Shown here: positions 1-5,099 of the stretch, piece by piece
Numbering within the stretch: position 1 is the first letter of the stretch
How the letters are laid out: each line of letters begins with the position of its first letter
Assembly (NCBI GenBank): GCA_046757965.1
Contig: JBHHZI010000199.1
Coordinates: 1 to 5,099 of the forward strand
Direction: 5' to 3'
Length of the DNA stretch: 5,099 nt
Origin: JBHHZI01 sp046757965
GTDB taxonomy: Bacteria > Acidobacteriota > Polarisedimenticolia > SMYD01
The notes under the pieces: generated by a model
Told to the model about the DNA's origin: nothing
Database searches by the model: none
Seen by the model: only the letters and a program-made list of their open reading frames with translations
Translations under genes and position numbers: made by a program

Positions 1-662
1 TCCTCGTCGTAGTAGTCGAGCTTGTGAAGCGGCATCACGATGCTGGACAGGATGTTGAGCACGTGGCCGCTGATGCGCTTGTAGTAACGGGTGGCCAGGA
101 GGGCGGCGGTGGTCGTGGCGGCATCGGTGTCGCTGCGCGCGATCTTGGTGATGAGCAGATCGCACCGCTGGGCGATATCTCTGCCGGCTCGGATCAGATC
201 GAGCGCCCGCTCGGTGTCGGACGAACCGGCCAGGTCGGTGGCTCCCTTGAAACCCCGCTCCACATCCGCGCGGATCTCCTTCAATTCCCCCAGCAATTCG
301 CCGCCGGGCAGCCGACCGCCGTGCTGGTCCATGACCTCGACAAGATTCTTCGCGTAATCGCCCAGTCGCTCGACATCCTTGACCAGGCTCATCATGAGCA
401 GACCGTACGGGACGTCCGGGATGTTCTCCGGAAAGGAGAGGTGGGCGACGACCCGCTTCCTGATGGCCCGCTCGAGCTTGTTGATCTCGATGTCCTTCTT
501 GTAGATCCCGCTGCGTTCCTCGGGGCTGGCCTGCTTGCCGAAATAGATCTGCCCGGCCATCTGGGTGTTCTCCCAGGCCAGGGAGAGCATCTGGGAGAAT
601 TTCTCCGCGATGGCCGCCAGCGGATTGTCACTCCGGAAGAGACTGATGAGTTCCTTGAGCAT
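1..662 (-). CDS. PhoU-like phosphate-transport accessory protein, 3' end cut by the window edge
   Basis: A cytoplasmic, all-helical PhoU-domain protein is read from the ATG at 662 to the window edge: 220 codons plus 2 nt, with no stop. It begins MLKELISLFRSDNPLAAI and has no signal peptide or membrane segment. The first PhoU metal-site motif is intact near residues 95-107 (KDVERLGDYAKNL, with E98 and D102). The matching motif in the second half, around residues 194-204 (YYKRISGHVLNI), keeps the pattern but has K195 and G199 where acidic residues are usual. PhoU-like proteins act with phosphate transporters, mostly as negative regulators of uptake; that role is inferred here from the family and from the Na+/Pi cotransporter gene ending only 25 bp upstream. 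An AGGAG precedes the start by 5 nt. The last visible residues (HKLDYYDEE) probably lie near the true C-terminus. DUF47-type PhoU homologues are the main alternative. Confidence 0.88.
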   Translation of the reverse strand, partial: MLKELISLFRSDNPLAAIAEKFSQMLSLAWENTQMAGQIYFGKQASPEERSGIYKKDIEINKLERAIRKRVVAHLSFPENIPDVPYGLLMMSLVKDVERLGDYAKNLVEVMDQHGGRLPGGELLGELKEIRADVERGFKGATDLAGSSDTERALDLIRAGRDIAQRCDLLITKIARSDTDAATTTAALLATRYYKRISGHVLNILSSIVMPLHKLDYYDE

Positions 663-667
663 GAGAT

Positions 668-672
668 CTCCT
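668..672 (-). promoter_or_regulatory. Ribosome binding site of the PhoU-like gene
   Basis: On the minus strand AGGAG (in the context ACAGGAG) lies 5 nt upstream of the ATG at 662. It sits inside the 25-bp gap after the transporter stop and fixes the start of the PhoU-like gene. Confidence 0.75.
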
Positions 673-687
673 GTGGCGCGCTCGATC

Positions 688-1785
688 CTATCGGAACAAC
701 CGGCTGATGACGATGCAGGCGGCCGGCACGGCGTAGAAGAGTCCGAGCACGTAGGCGATGGCCCATCCACGCGACCGGACCGCGGTCTTGGCGAGACTCA
801 TGGCGGCGCGCAGCGCCAGACGGCGGACCGGAGGGTAGGGATAGATGAGAGCGATACCGACCATGTTGAAGATCAGGTGCACCAGGCCGATCTCGATCCC
901 CTGGACCGCATGGCCTCCGGTCACCGCCAGTGAGGCGAGCAACGCAGTGACCGTGGTGCCGATGTTGGCCCCCAGCGTGATGGGGAAGGCCTGGCGGAGC
1001 TTGATGAGTCCGGCTCCGGCGAGGGGGACGAGCAGCGAGGTGGTGATGGAACTGGACTGGACCATGACGGTGATCACGACGCCGAGGGCCATCGAGATGA
1101 GAGCGTTGCGACCCACGACACGGCGAAGGGAACTCTCGAGGCGTGTATGCATCAGGGTCCGCATGAGCCGGACGATGGTCAGAAGAGCGGTCACGATGAG
1201 GATGGCGCTCACGGCCAGGATGAGGCCCGCCTGGATGAGGTGGGCGGTGGTGAGGTTGTCGACGACCGATTCGACCGGCGAGAAGGCCGCCTTCAGGGCC
1301 GCTTTCAGCGGGCTGTGATACTCGACGCCCTCGAAGCCGAGCAGCAGGCGGGCGATGGCGGCGGCAGGCCGGCTGATGGCCCCGGTCAGCAACTCCACCG
1401 GGAGCAGGACGGCGACGGCGATGAAGTTGAAGAAGTCATGACAGGTGGCGGTGGAGAAGGCGCGCAGGAACTCCGTGCGCCGGCCCATGTGGGCGAGGGA
1501 GACCAGCGTGTTGGTGACCGTGGTGCCGATGTTGGCGCCCATCACCATCGGCACGGCGTTGGCGATGGGCAGCGGATTGTCCGGCGCGGCACACAGTCCG
1601 ACGATCATCGACGTGGTCACGGAGGAACTCTGGACCAGTGTGGTGGCCAGGATGCCGACGACCACGCCGACGAACGGGTTCTCGGTGGAGGAGAAGAAGG
1701 CCTGGAGGAGATCCTTGCCGAGCAGCTTGAACCCGACACCGAGTCCCCGGATGCCCACCAGGAAAAGAAAGAGCAACCCCGCCAC
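688..1785 (-). CDS. Na+/phosphate cotransporter, NptA/YjbB family (SLC34-like)
   Basis: This integral inner-membrane protein probably imports or exports phosphate coupled to sodium. It is 365 aa when read from the GTG at 1785. Two inverted-repeat halves are clear. Half one has QSSSVTTS (residues 52-59), GANIGTTVT (83-91) and HDFFN (116-120). Half two has QSSSITTS (243-250), GANIGTTVT (272-280) and HLIFN (303-307). The paired QSSS motifs are the substrate-site signature of the Na_Pi_cotrans family. Many hydrophobic helices are visible, and the protein ends with VISRLFR and TAG. There is no C-terminal PhoU domain, unlike E. coli YjbB; a PhoU-like gene follows 25 bp downstream instead, which suggests an operon. 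The start is uncertain. The GTG lies within the first hydrophobic helix (VVLRLLLVAGLLFLFLVGI) and lacks a Shine-Dalgarno. The frame stays open upstream to a stop at 1918-1920 but holds no ATG, GTG or TTG there. Confidence 0.93.
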   Translation of the reverse strand: MAGLLFLFLVGIRGLGVGFKLLGKDLLQAFFSSTENPFVGVVVGILATTLVQSSSVTTSMIVGLCAAPDNPLPIANAVPMVMGANIGTTVTNTLVSLAHMGRRTEFLRAFSTATCHDFFNFIAVAVLLPVELLTGAISRPAAAIARLLLGFEGVEYHSPLKAALKAAFSPVESVVDNLTTAHLIQAGLILAVSAILIVTALLTIVRLMRTLMHTRLESSLRRVVGRNALISMALGVVITVMVQSSSITTSLLVPLAGAGLIKLRQAFPITLGANIGTTVTALLASLAVTGGHAVQGIEIGLVHLIFNMVGIALIYPYPPVRRLALRAAMSLAKTAVRSRGWAIAYVLGLFYAVPAACIVISRLFR

Positions 1786-1886
1786 CAGCAGCAGACGCAG
1801 GACAACCCGACCCGGGCCGGATGAGTCATTCCCAAGGGTGACGATCGGTATCTCTCCGGGAGCGCCAGGCGATGCCCTCGGGTCAT

Positions 1887-1900
1887 CCGGGCCGGCCCGG
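1887..1900. repeat. 14-bp perfect GC palindrome
   Basis: The 14 bases ccgggccggcccgg equal their own reverse complement. As RNA they could form a 5-bp G+C stem with a 4-nt loop. No run of U follows on the minus strand, so this is not a standard intrinsic terminator. Chance occurrence in GC-rich DNA is quite possible. Confidence 0.55.
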
Positions 1901-1925
1901 CGCGGACCAGGCCCAAGCTAGCACA

Positions 1926-1952
1926 CGGTCGGTGGAAGGGTCGATCCGACCG
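1926..1952. repeat. Inverted repeat, possible hairpin after the TPR-oxidoreductase gene
   Basis: The arms cggtcgg (1926-1932) and ccgaccg (1946-1952) pair perfectly across a 13-nt loop. A second hairpin, ggtcg (1939-1943) with cgacc (1947-1951) around a 3-nt loop, shares the right arm, so the two cannot form together. The pair lies 26-52 bp past the stop at 1978 on the minus strand. It could protect the 3' end or act as a factor-assisted terminator; there is no U-tract. The function is not established. Confidence 0.4.
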
Positions 1953-1977
1953 CCGCCGTTCCGCGCGCAGGGGAGTA

Positions 1978-4233
1978 TCAGGGCCCCGGGGAACCGGTGG
2001 TGGCCTGCCGGCGGCGCAGCAGGGCCGCGTCGAGATTGTGCTGCGCGGCGCTGTCGCCGGGGGTGAGAGCCACGGTGGCCCGGAACTGCTCGATGGCGCC
2101 GTCGAGGTCGCCCAGGTCCGAGAGGGCCGCGCCAAGATGGGTGTGCGCGGCGGCCAGGTCTGGACGGAGCTTCAACGCCTCCTGGAAGCGGGGCACCGCC
2201 TCCCGGGGACGGCCGAGCTGCTGGAGCGCGACCCCCAGGTTGTCATGGGCCTCGGCTGACTGTGGCATGAGCTGCACCGCCCGCCGGTAACACGTCACGG
2301 CCAGCGCCGGCCGCCCGAGGCGAGCCAGCGCCACGCCCGTGTTGTTCTGCATGCGCGCCGAGTCAGGGGCCGCGTCGGCCGCCGCGGCGAACTGCCGGGC
2401 GGCCTCGTCGACACGCCGCAAGCGGGCCAGGAGGAATCCGAGATTCAGATGAGCCTGGGCATAGCCGGGTCGTGCCTCAAGGGCCCGAGAGAACTGCGCC
2501 TCCGCGTCACCCGGGCGCCCCTGCCGGAGCAGAACCAGGGCGAGATTGTTGTGGGCCTCGGCGTAGTCGGGGGACAGGCGGATCGCCTCGCGGTACGCCC
2601 GCGCTGCGTCCTCGATCCTCCCGGCCTTCTGCAGGGTGGCCCCGAGGTTGTTGCGTGCGGCGGCATCCTGCGGGGCAACGGTGATGGCACGCCTCAGATG
2701 ATCGAGCGCCTCTCCGACCCGGCCGGTGCGCGCCAGGAGCAGCCCCAGCGCCTGCTGGCTGTCCGCATCGTCCGGGCTCTGTGCGAGGACCTGTTCGAGA
2801 CGGTCGATGTTCCGTTCGGTCTCCTTTCTCGCGGCGCTGCGGTTCAGCACGGCGAGATCGCCGGGGCGATGCGGGAGGACCTGCACGAAGAGGTCGCCCA
2901 TCTCATCGGTGGCTTTTTCTCCGTACACGACGCGCCGGGGCGGATCGTTTGGATTGCGGACGTTGTTGACCGAGTTGTCGTAGACGTACTCCATGTGCAG
3001 GACGGTGCCCCGGGGAAGGAAGATCGGTTCTTCATACCAGTACTGATCCTGCCAGTTGAAGTCCCAGTCCCGGATCCAGAGCAACCACTCCCGGTGGCCG
3101 TCCGGCAGCATCGCCCAGCCCTTCAGATCCTTGCCAAGATAGTGTGCATGCGGGTAGACGCCGAGCGCATCGACGTCGACGGGCAGCTCGAAGCTGTCGC
3201 GAACCACGTATCGACTGTCGCCGGCCGGGATGTCCATGGTCTTGGAGCTGAGACGGAAGAACGCCGGCACCTTCACGGGCACGGTGTCGGTGAAGAAGAA
3301 TCCAACGCGAAAGCGCAGCGGCTCCGGCTTGCCCGTGGGCTGCATGTGGACCTGGACGACGAGGTCCGAACCCGGGTCCAGCCGCCAGGCCATGTCGTCC
3401 GGTGAGAGGCGTGGTACCCGGCCGGGAGTCCAGCCGAGGTAGTGGCCATCCGGGTTCTGGGCCTGCCCGAACGACATGCCCTCTTCCCACCCGGGAGCCG
3501 GATCCTTGGCATCGAGCTTGCGAGACGCCCGGCTCCGGTCGACCGCCATGCGCGCATGGTGCACGATGCGACGATTCCCCGGTCGGAATTCCACGCCCCG
3601 GACGAATCGACGGCGCGTGACCGGGATCGGCAGGGCGAAGTTGCGGTAGACGTCGGAGCCGTCGGCGGGCAGGATGAACGGCTCGGGCATCTCGATCACT
3701 AGGTCCGGTGTGCCGAGGAGCCAGCCCTGGGGGAATCGTGGTGTGGCCGGCAGGTCGTCCGGGTCCCCTTCCGGGGTTCCGGACGCCTCCCAGTCCCGGA
3801 TGGCCGCGATCTGCTCGGCGGTCAGCCGGCGAGGATTCTCGAACCGGCCGTATCCGGGTTCGGGCTTCCAGGGCGGCATGAATCCGCTCCCGGTGACCAT
3901 CACCATCTGCAGGGCGCGCTTGCGGGCGTCCGTGAACGTCAGCAGCGAGAAAGGAGCCGACTCGCCCGGGCGGTGGCAGATGGCGCAGTTCTCGAACAGG
4001 ATCGGCGCGATGTCCCGCGTGAAGGTGGGAGGGGCCTGCGGCTCGGGCGCCGGCTGGTCGACGCCGCCGCTCGACATGACCTGCGGGCGGACAGGATCGG
4101 CAGGACCGGCCGGGCTGGCGCGTGGGCGAGCGGAGAGTGCGACGCACAGGCCGATGGCCGCCGCGAGGATCGGAACGAGTCGGGCGCCTGTCCGGCTCGA
4201 TCCGGCGCAGGCGGGCGGAGACGACCTTCTCAC
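1978..4233 (-). CDS. Exported c-type cytochrome / PHM-like copper type II monooxygenase / TPR fusion protein
   Basis: This 751-aa multidomain protein is predicted to act outside the cytoplasm. Residues 1-38 form a signal peptide: an Arg-rich start, the core LVPILAAAIGLCVALSA, then a small-residue cleavage area. Residues 70-157 are a heme c domain with CAICH (C83, C86, H87) and M119 in GFMPPW as candidate distal ligand. Residues 175-455 match the two-domain copper monooxygenase fold of PHM and DBH. H225-H226 and H296 correspond to the CuH ligands; H362, H364 (PHAHYLGK) and M445 (TDEMGDLF) correspond to the CuM ligands. Seven TPRs at exact 34-residue spacing cover 490-727, followed by a capping helix. 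The GTG start at 4233 overlaps the redoxin stop (GTGA) and is chosen because it gives the signal peptide; the frame is open further upstream, but that part shadows the redoxin gene. No strong Shine-Dalgarno is seen, so translational coupling is likely. The substrate is unknown. Confidence 0.9.
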   Translation of the reverse strand: MRRSSPPACAGSSRTGARLVPILAAAIGLCVALSARPRASPAGPADPVRPQVMSSGGVDQPAPEPQAPPTFTRDIAPILFENCAICHRPGESAPFSLLTFTDARKRALQMVMVTGSGFMPPWKPEPGYGRFENPRRLTAEQIAAIRDWEASGTPEGDPDDLPATPRFPQGWLLGTPDLVIEMPEPFILPADGSDVYRNFALPIPVTRRRFVRGVEFRPGNRRIVHHARMAVDRSRASRKLDAKDPAPGWEEGMSFGQAQNPDGHYLGWTPGRVPRLSPDDMAWRLDPGSDLVVQVHMQPTGKPEPLRFRVGFFFTDTVPVKVPAFFRLSSKTMDIPAGDSRYVVRDSFELPVDVDALGVYPHAHYLGKDLKGWAMLPDGHREWLLWIRDWDFNWQDQYWYEEPIFLPRGTVLHMEYVYDNSVNNVRNPNDPPRRVVYGEKATDEMGDLFVQVLPHRPGDLAVLNRSAARKETERNIDRLEQVLAQSPDDADSQQALGLLLARTGRVGEALDHLRRAITVAPQDAAARNNLGATLQKAGRIEDAARAYREAIRLSPDYAEAHNNLALVLLRQGRPGDAEAQFSRALEARPGYAQAHLNLGFLLARLRRVDEAARQFAAAADAAPDSARMQNNTGVALARLGRPALAVTCYRRAVQLMPQSAEAHDNLGVALQQLGRPREAVPRFQEALKLRPDLAAAHTHLGAALSDLGDLDGAIEQFRATVALTPGDSAAQHNLDAALLRRRQATTGSPGP
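2053..2766 (-). repeat. Array of seven tetratricopeptide (TPR) units inside the fusion protein
   Basis: Seven consecutive 34-residue units (102 bp each) cover residues 490-727. The position-8 small residue falls at 497, 531, 565, 599, 633, 667 and 701. The typical N-LG...L...G...EA...A....P pattern repeats in each unit, and an eighth first helix starts at 728. The spacing is exact, with no inserted or missing residues. TPR arrays are protein-binding scaffolds; the partner is unknown, and the redoxin from the overlapping gene is one candidate. Confidence 0.88.
3556..3561 (-). other. Codons for the His-His pair of the predicted CuH copper site
   Basis: These codons give H225-H226 in RRIVHHARMA and align by motif with H107-H108 of rat PHM. 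The other ligands by the same comparison are H296 (VVQVHMQP), H362 and H364 (YPHAHYLG) and M445 (ATDEMGDL). Order and approximate spacing agree with PHM (H172, H242, H244, M314). Confidence 0.75.
3973..3987 (-). other. Codons for the covalent heme c attachment motif CAICH
   Basis: The minus strand reads TGC GCC ATC TGC CAC, giving C83-A-I-C86-H87 about 45 residues after the signal peptide. It lies in the FTRDIAPILFENCAICHRPG context typical of planctomycete-type cytochrome c domains. Confidence 0.9.
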
Positions 4234-4832
4234 TCGAGGTCGGGGATGAAGCAGCCGATGGCGGGCGTCGTCGTGAACGGCACGGTCTTGCCGGCGAGGA
4301 GAGCGTCCAGGGTGTCGCGCAGATCGGTGCGGGTGGCGCGCGGGCGGGCCTTGCCGTAGCTGACGAAGCGGTTGTCGATCCTCCCGCGGTAGATGAGGTC
4401 TCCCGCAGCGGTGAAGACCGCGGCCTCCGGCGTCATGGTCGCCCCGGCTCGGCGGACCAGGTCGTGATCCGGATCCCGCAGGGGCGTGCCGGGCATCCCG
4501 TACTCGCGAATGTGCGTCCGGATGTCGTCCGGCCTCTCGTCCGGGTCGGGATAGACGAGGAAGAAGCGCACGCCGGCGTCCGCGTAGGCCGAGTGGATGG
4601 CCTGCATCCGGGGCGCGTAGCGATTGGAGATCGGGCAGTCGGTGCGGACGAAGACGAACACGAGAACCTTCGCTCCATCCTGGGCGAACGGGTCGACCGC
4701 CTCTCCCTCGAGAGTGACCAGGCGGACGGGAGTCTTCGCCGGTGGAACGGCGGCGCCGAGGGCCACGGCGGCCAGCCCCGAGCACGCCAGCAGGAGCAGC
4801 CACCGCGGGCAGGTTGCGTGACGACGGCTCAT
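4230..4832 (-). CDS. Exported redoxin (AhpC/TSA-like, thioredoxin fold)
   Basis: This 200-aa protein begins MSRRHATCPRWLLLLACSGL, a signal peptide with a charged start and hydrophobic core. Cleavage near ALGA-AVPP is plausible; C17 in LLAC is a weak lipobox alternative. The mature part has a thioredoxin-fold pattern: a beta strand KVLVFVFV, then TDCPISNRYAP with C66 in the usual active-site place, and a TP at residues 134-135 (ATMTPEAAVF) in the cis-proline position. The second active-site Cys is replaced (C-P-I-S, not CxxC). A second mature Cys, C194, lies in AIGCFIPDLE at the C-terminus. Likely roles are thiol redox chemistry, peroxide handling or metallation help outside the cytoplasm. The ATG at 4832 is preceded by GGAGGAGG and overlaps the upstream stop by 4 nt. 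Its own stop overlaps the GTG of the cytochrome/copper-monooxygenase gene, which suggests a joint job. Confidence 0.87.
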   Translation of the reverse strand: MSRRHATCPRWLLLLACSGLAAVALGAAVPPAKTPVRLVTLEGEAVDPFAQDGAKVLVFVFVRTDCPISNRYAPRMQAIHSAYADAGVRFFLVYPDPDERPDDIRTHIREYGMPGTPLRDPDHDLVRRAGATMTPEAAVFTAAGDLIYRGRIDNRFVSYGKARPRATRTDLRDTLDALLAGKTVPFTTTPAIGCFIPDLE

Positions 4833-5095
4833 CTCGCCTCCTCCGTCACCCGGGAACCCGGAACGATGTCCATCTGTCCGGCGTCCTCGAAGCGAACCCA
4901 GCACTTGGTGCCGCCGTCGTAGTCCCGGGCCGACAGCAGCAGGGAGGCGGGCTGTCCGAGCGCCCGGCACGGCCGCTCGGACACCGCATCCACGCCGCGC
5001 CACGTCCGGATGAACGGGTTGTTCTCCCATTCATTCTCGATACTGGTCTCTCCTGCATGTCCCGGGTGAACCGTGTACGAGCCGGGCAGCTTCAT
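4829..5095 (-). CDS. Unrecognised small protein or C-terminal end of a gene starting outside the window
   Basis: From the ATG at 5095 this frame gives 88 aa ending RVTEEAR and TGA, and that stop overlaps the redoxin ATG (ATGA). Third codon positions are rich in G and C as in the neighbouring genes, and the composition is soluble and mixed, with no signal peptide or membrane segment. The second half (SLLLSARDYDGGTKCWVRFEDAGQMDIVPGS) looks like a short beta-rich segment. I do not recognise a family. The first ATG is 4 nt from the window edge, and the frame is open through the last complete codon upstream (CTC), so the true start may lie outside. The case for coding rests on the 4-nt overlap with a strongly supported gene and on codon use. 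Confidence 0.5.
   Translation of the reverse strand: MKLPGSYTVHPGHAGETSIENEWENNPFIRTWRGVDAVSERPCRALGQPASLLLSARDYDGGTKCWVRFEDAGQMDIVPGSRVTEEAR
4837..4844 (-). promoter_or_regulatory. Strong Shine-Dalgarno of the redoxin gene
   Basis: The minus strand reads GGAGGAGG followed by CGAG and the ATG at 4832. It lies within the last codons of the upstream ORF. It decides the redoxin start against a longer in-frame reading from the ATG at 5030. Confidence 0.8.
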
Positions 5096-5099
5096 GAGC

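Larger units (their letters stand above)
1786..1977. other. Intergenic region between the TPR-oxidoreductase and transporter genes
   Basis: These 192 bp separate the stop of the multidomain oxidoreductase from the annotated start of the transporter. They hold a 14-bp GC palindrome (1887-1900) and a pair of overlapping inverted repeats (1926-1952). I see no U-tract after either structure on the minus strand, no RNA gene, and no convincing -35/-10 pair. The lower part (1786-1917) is open in the transporter frame and may encode its real N-terminus through a non-standard start. An ATG at 1829 on the minus strand is in another frame. Confidence 0.6.

Noticed and set aside
24..707. Plus-strand ORF of 227 codons
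   Set aside because: It lies opposite the PhoU-like gene, whose minus-strand frame carries recognisable motifs. The plus translation shows no family features and is a GC-driven shadow.
1905..1945. Possible promoter with a TAGCTT-like -10 near the TPR gene end
   Set aside because: No -35-like hexamer occurs at usual spacing, so I could not support a promoter.
1617..2135. Minus-strand ORF of 172 codons across the intergenic gap
   Set aside because: It overlaps both the TPR gene end and the transporter in another frame, and its translation is low-complexity Ser/Pro/Arg/Trp shadow sequence.
2053..2766. Tandem DNA repeat
   Set aside because: The 102-bp periodicity reflects TPR protein units. 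The nucleotide units are diverged, so it is not a satellite or CRISPR-like repeat.
2449..3405. Plus-strand ORF of 318 codons
   Set aside because: It is antisense to the copper-monooxygenase and TPR coding sequence, whose motifs and exact 34-residue periodicity prove the minus frame.
4234..4803. N-terminal extension of the TPR/copper protein in the same open frame
   Set aside because: The extension reads as Arg/Pro/Gly-rich shadow sequence over the redoxin gene. The GTG at 4233 gives a proper signal peptide and a 4-nt overlap.
4833..5030. Longer redoxin reading from an ATG at 5030
   Set aside because: The added 66 residues look non-coding and would bury the signal peptide. GGAGGAGG sits just before the ATG at 4832.

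Overview
The window is GC-rich (about two thirds G+C by eye). Every gene I can support lies on the minus strand, so the window reads from right to left. The content suggests an environmental Gram-negative-type bacterium. A planctomycete-type c-heme domain joined to a PHM-like copper monooxygenase and TPRs, preceded by a redoxin, is a combination I associate with Acidobacteria, Planctomycetes and related phyla. This placement is inference from gene content, not a phylogeny.

Right part (5095 to 1978, minus): three tightly coupled genes. First comes a small unrecognised ORF, or the tail of a gene that begins outside the window. Next is an exported 200-aa redoxin/thioredoxin-fold protein, which starts inside the previous stop (ATGA overlap). 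Last is a 751-aa exported protein, which starts inside the redoxin stop (GTGA overlap). This large protein has a signal peptide, a CxxCH heme c domain, a two-domain copper type II monooxygenase module with all six copper ligands recognisable, and seven regular 34-residue TPRs. The redoxin and the multidomain oxidoreductase probably act together outside the cytoplasm. One reading is that the redoxin handles thiols or assists copper loading, while the heme domain feeds electrons to the copper centre.

Middle (1977 to about 1786): a gap of about 190 bp with a 14-bp perfect GC palindrome and two overlapping, mutually exclusive inverted repeats. No convincing promoter or U-tract terminator was seen. 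The transporter's true start codon may lie here.

Left part (1785 to 1, minus): a phosphate module. A Na+/phosphate cotransporter of the NptA/YjbB (SLC34-like) family with duplicated QSSS, GANIGTT and HxxFN motifs is followed 25 bp later by a PhoU-like protein that runs off the left edge. In several bacteria the PhoU-like domain is fused to the C-terminus of this transporter; here it is a separate gene in the same apparent operon.

No RNA genes, insertion sequences, CRISPR arrays or attachment sites were seen. The plus-strand ORFs are shadows of the minus-strand genes caused by high GC.
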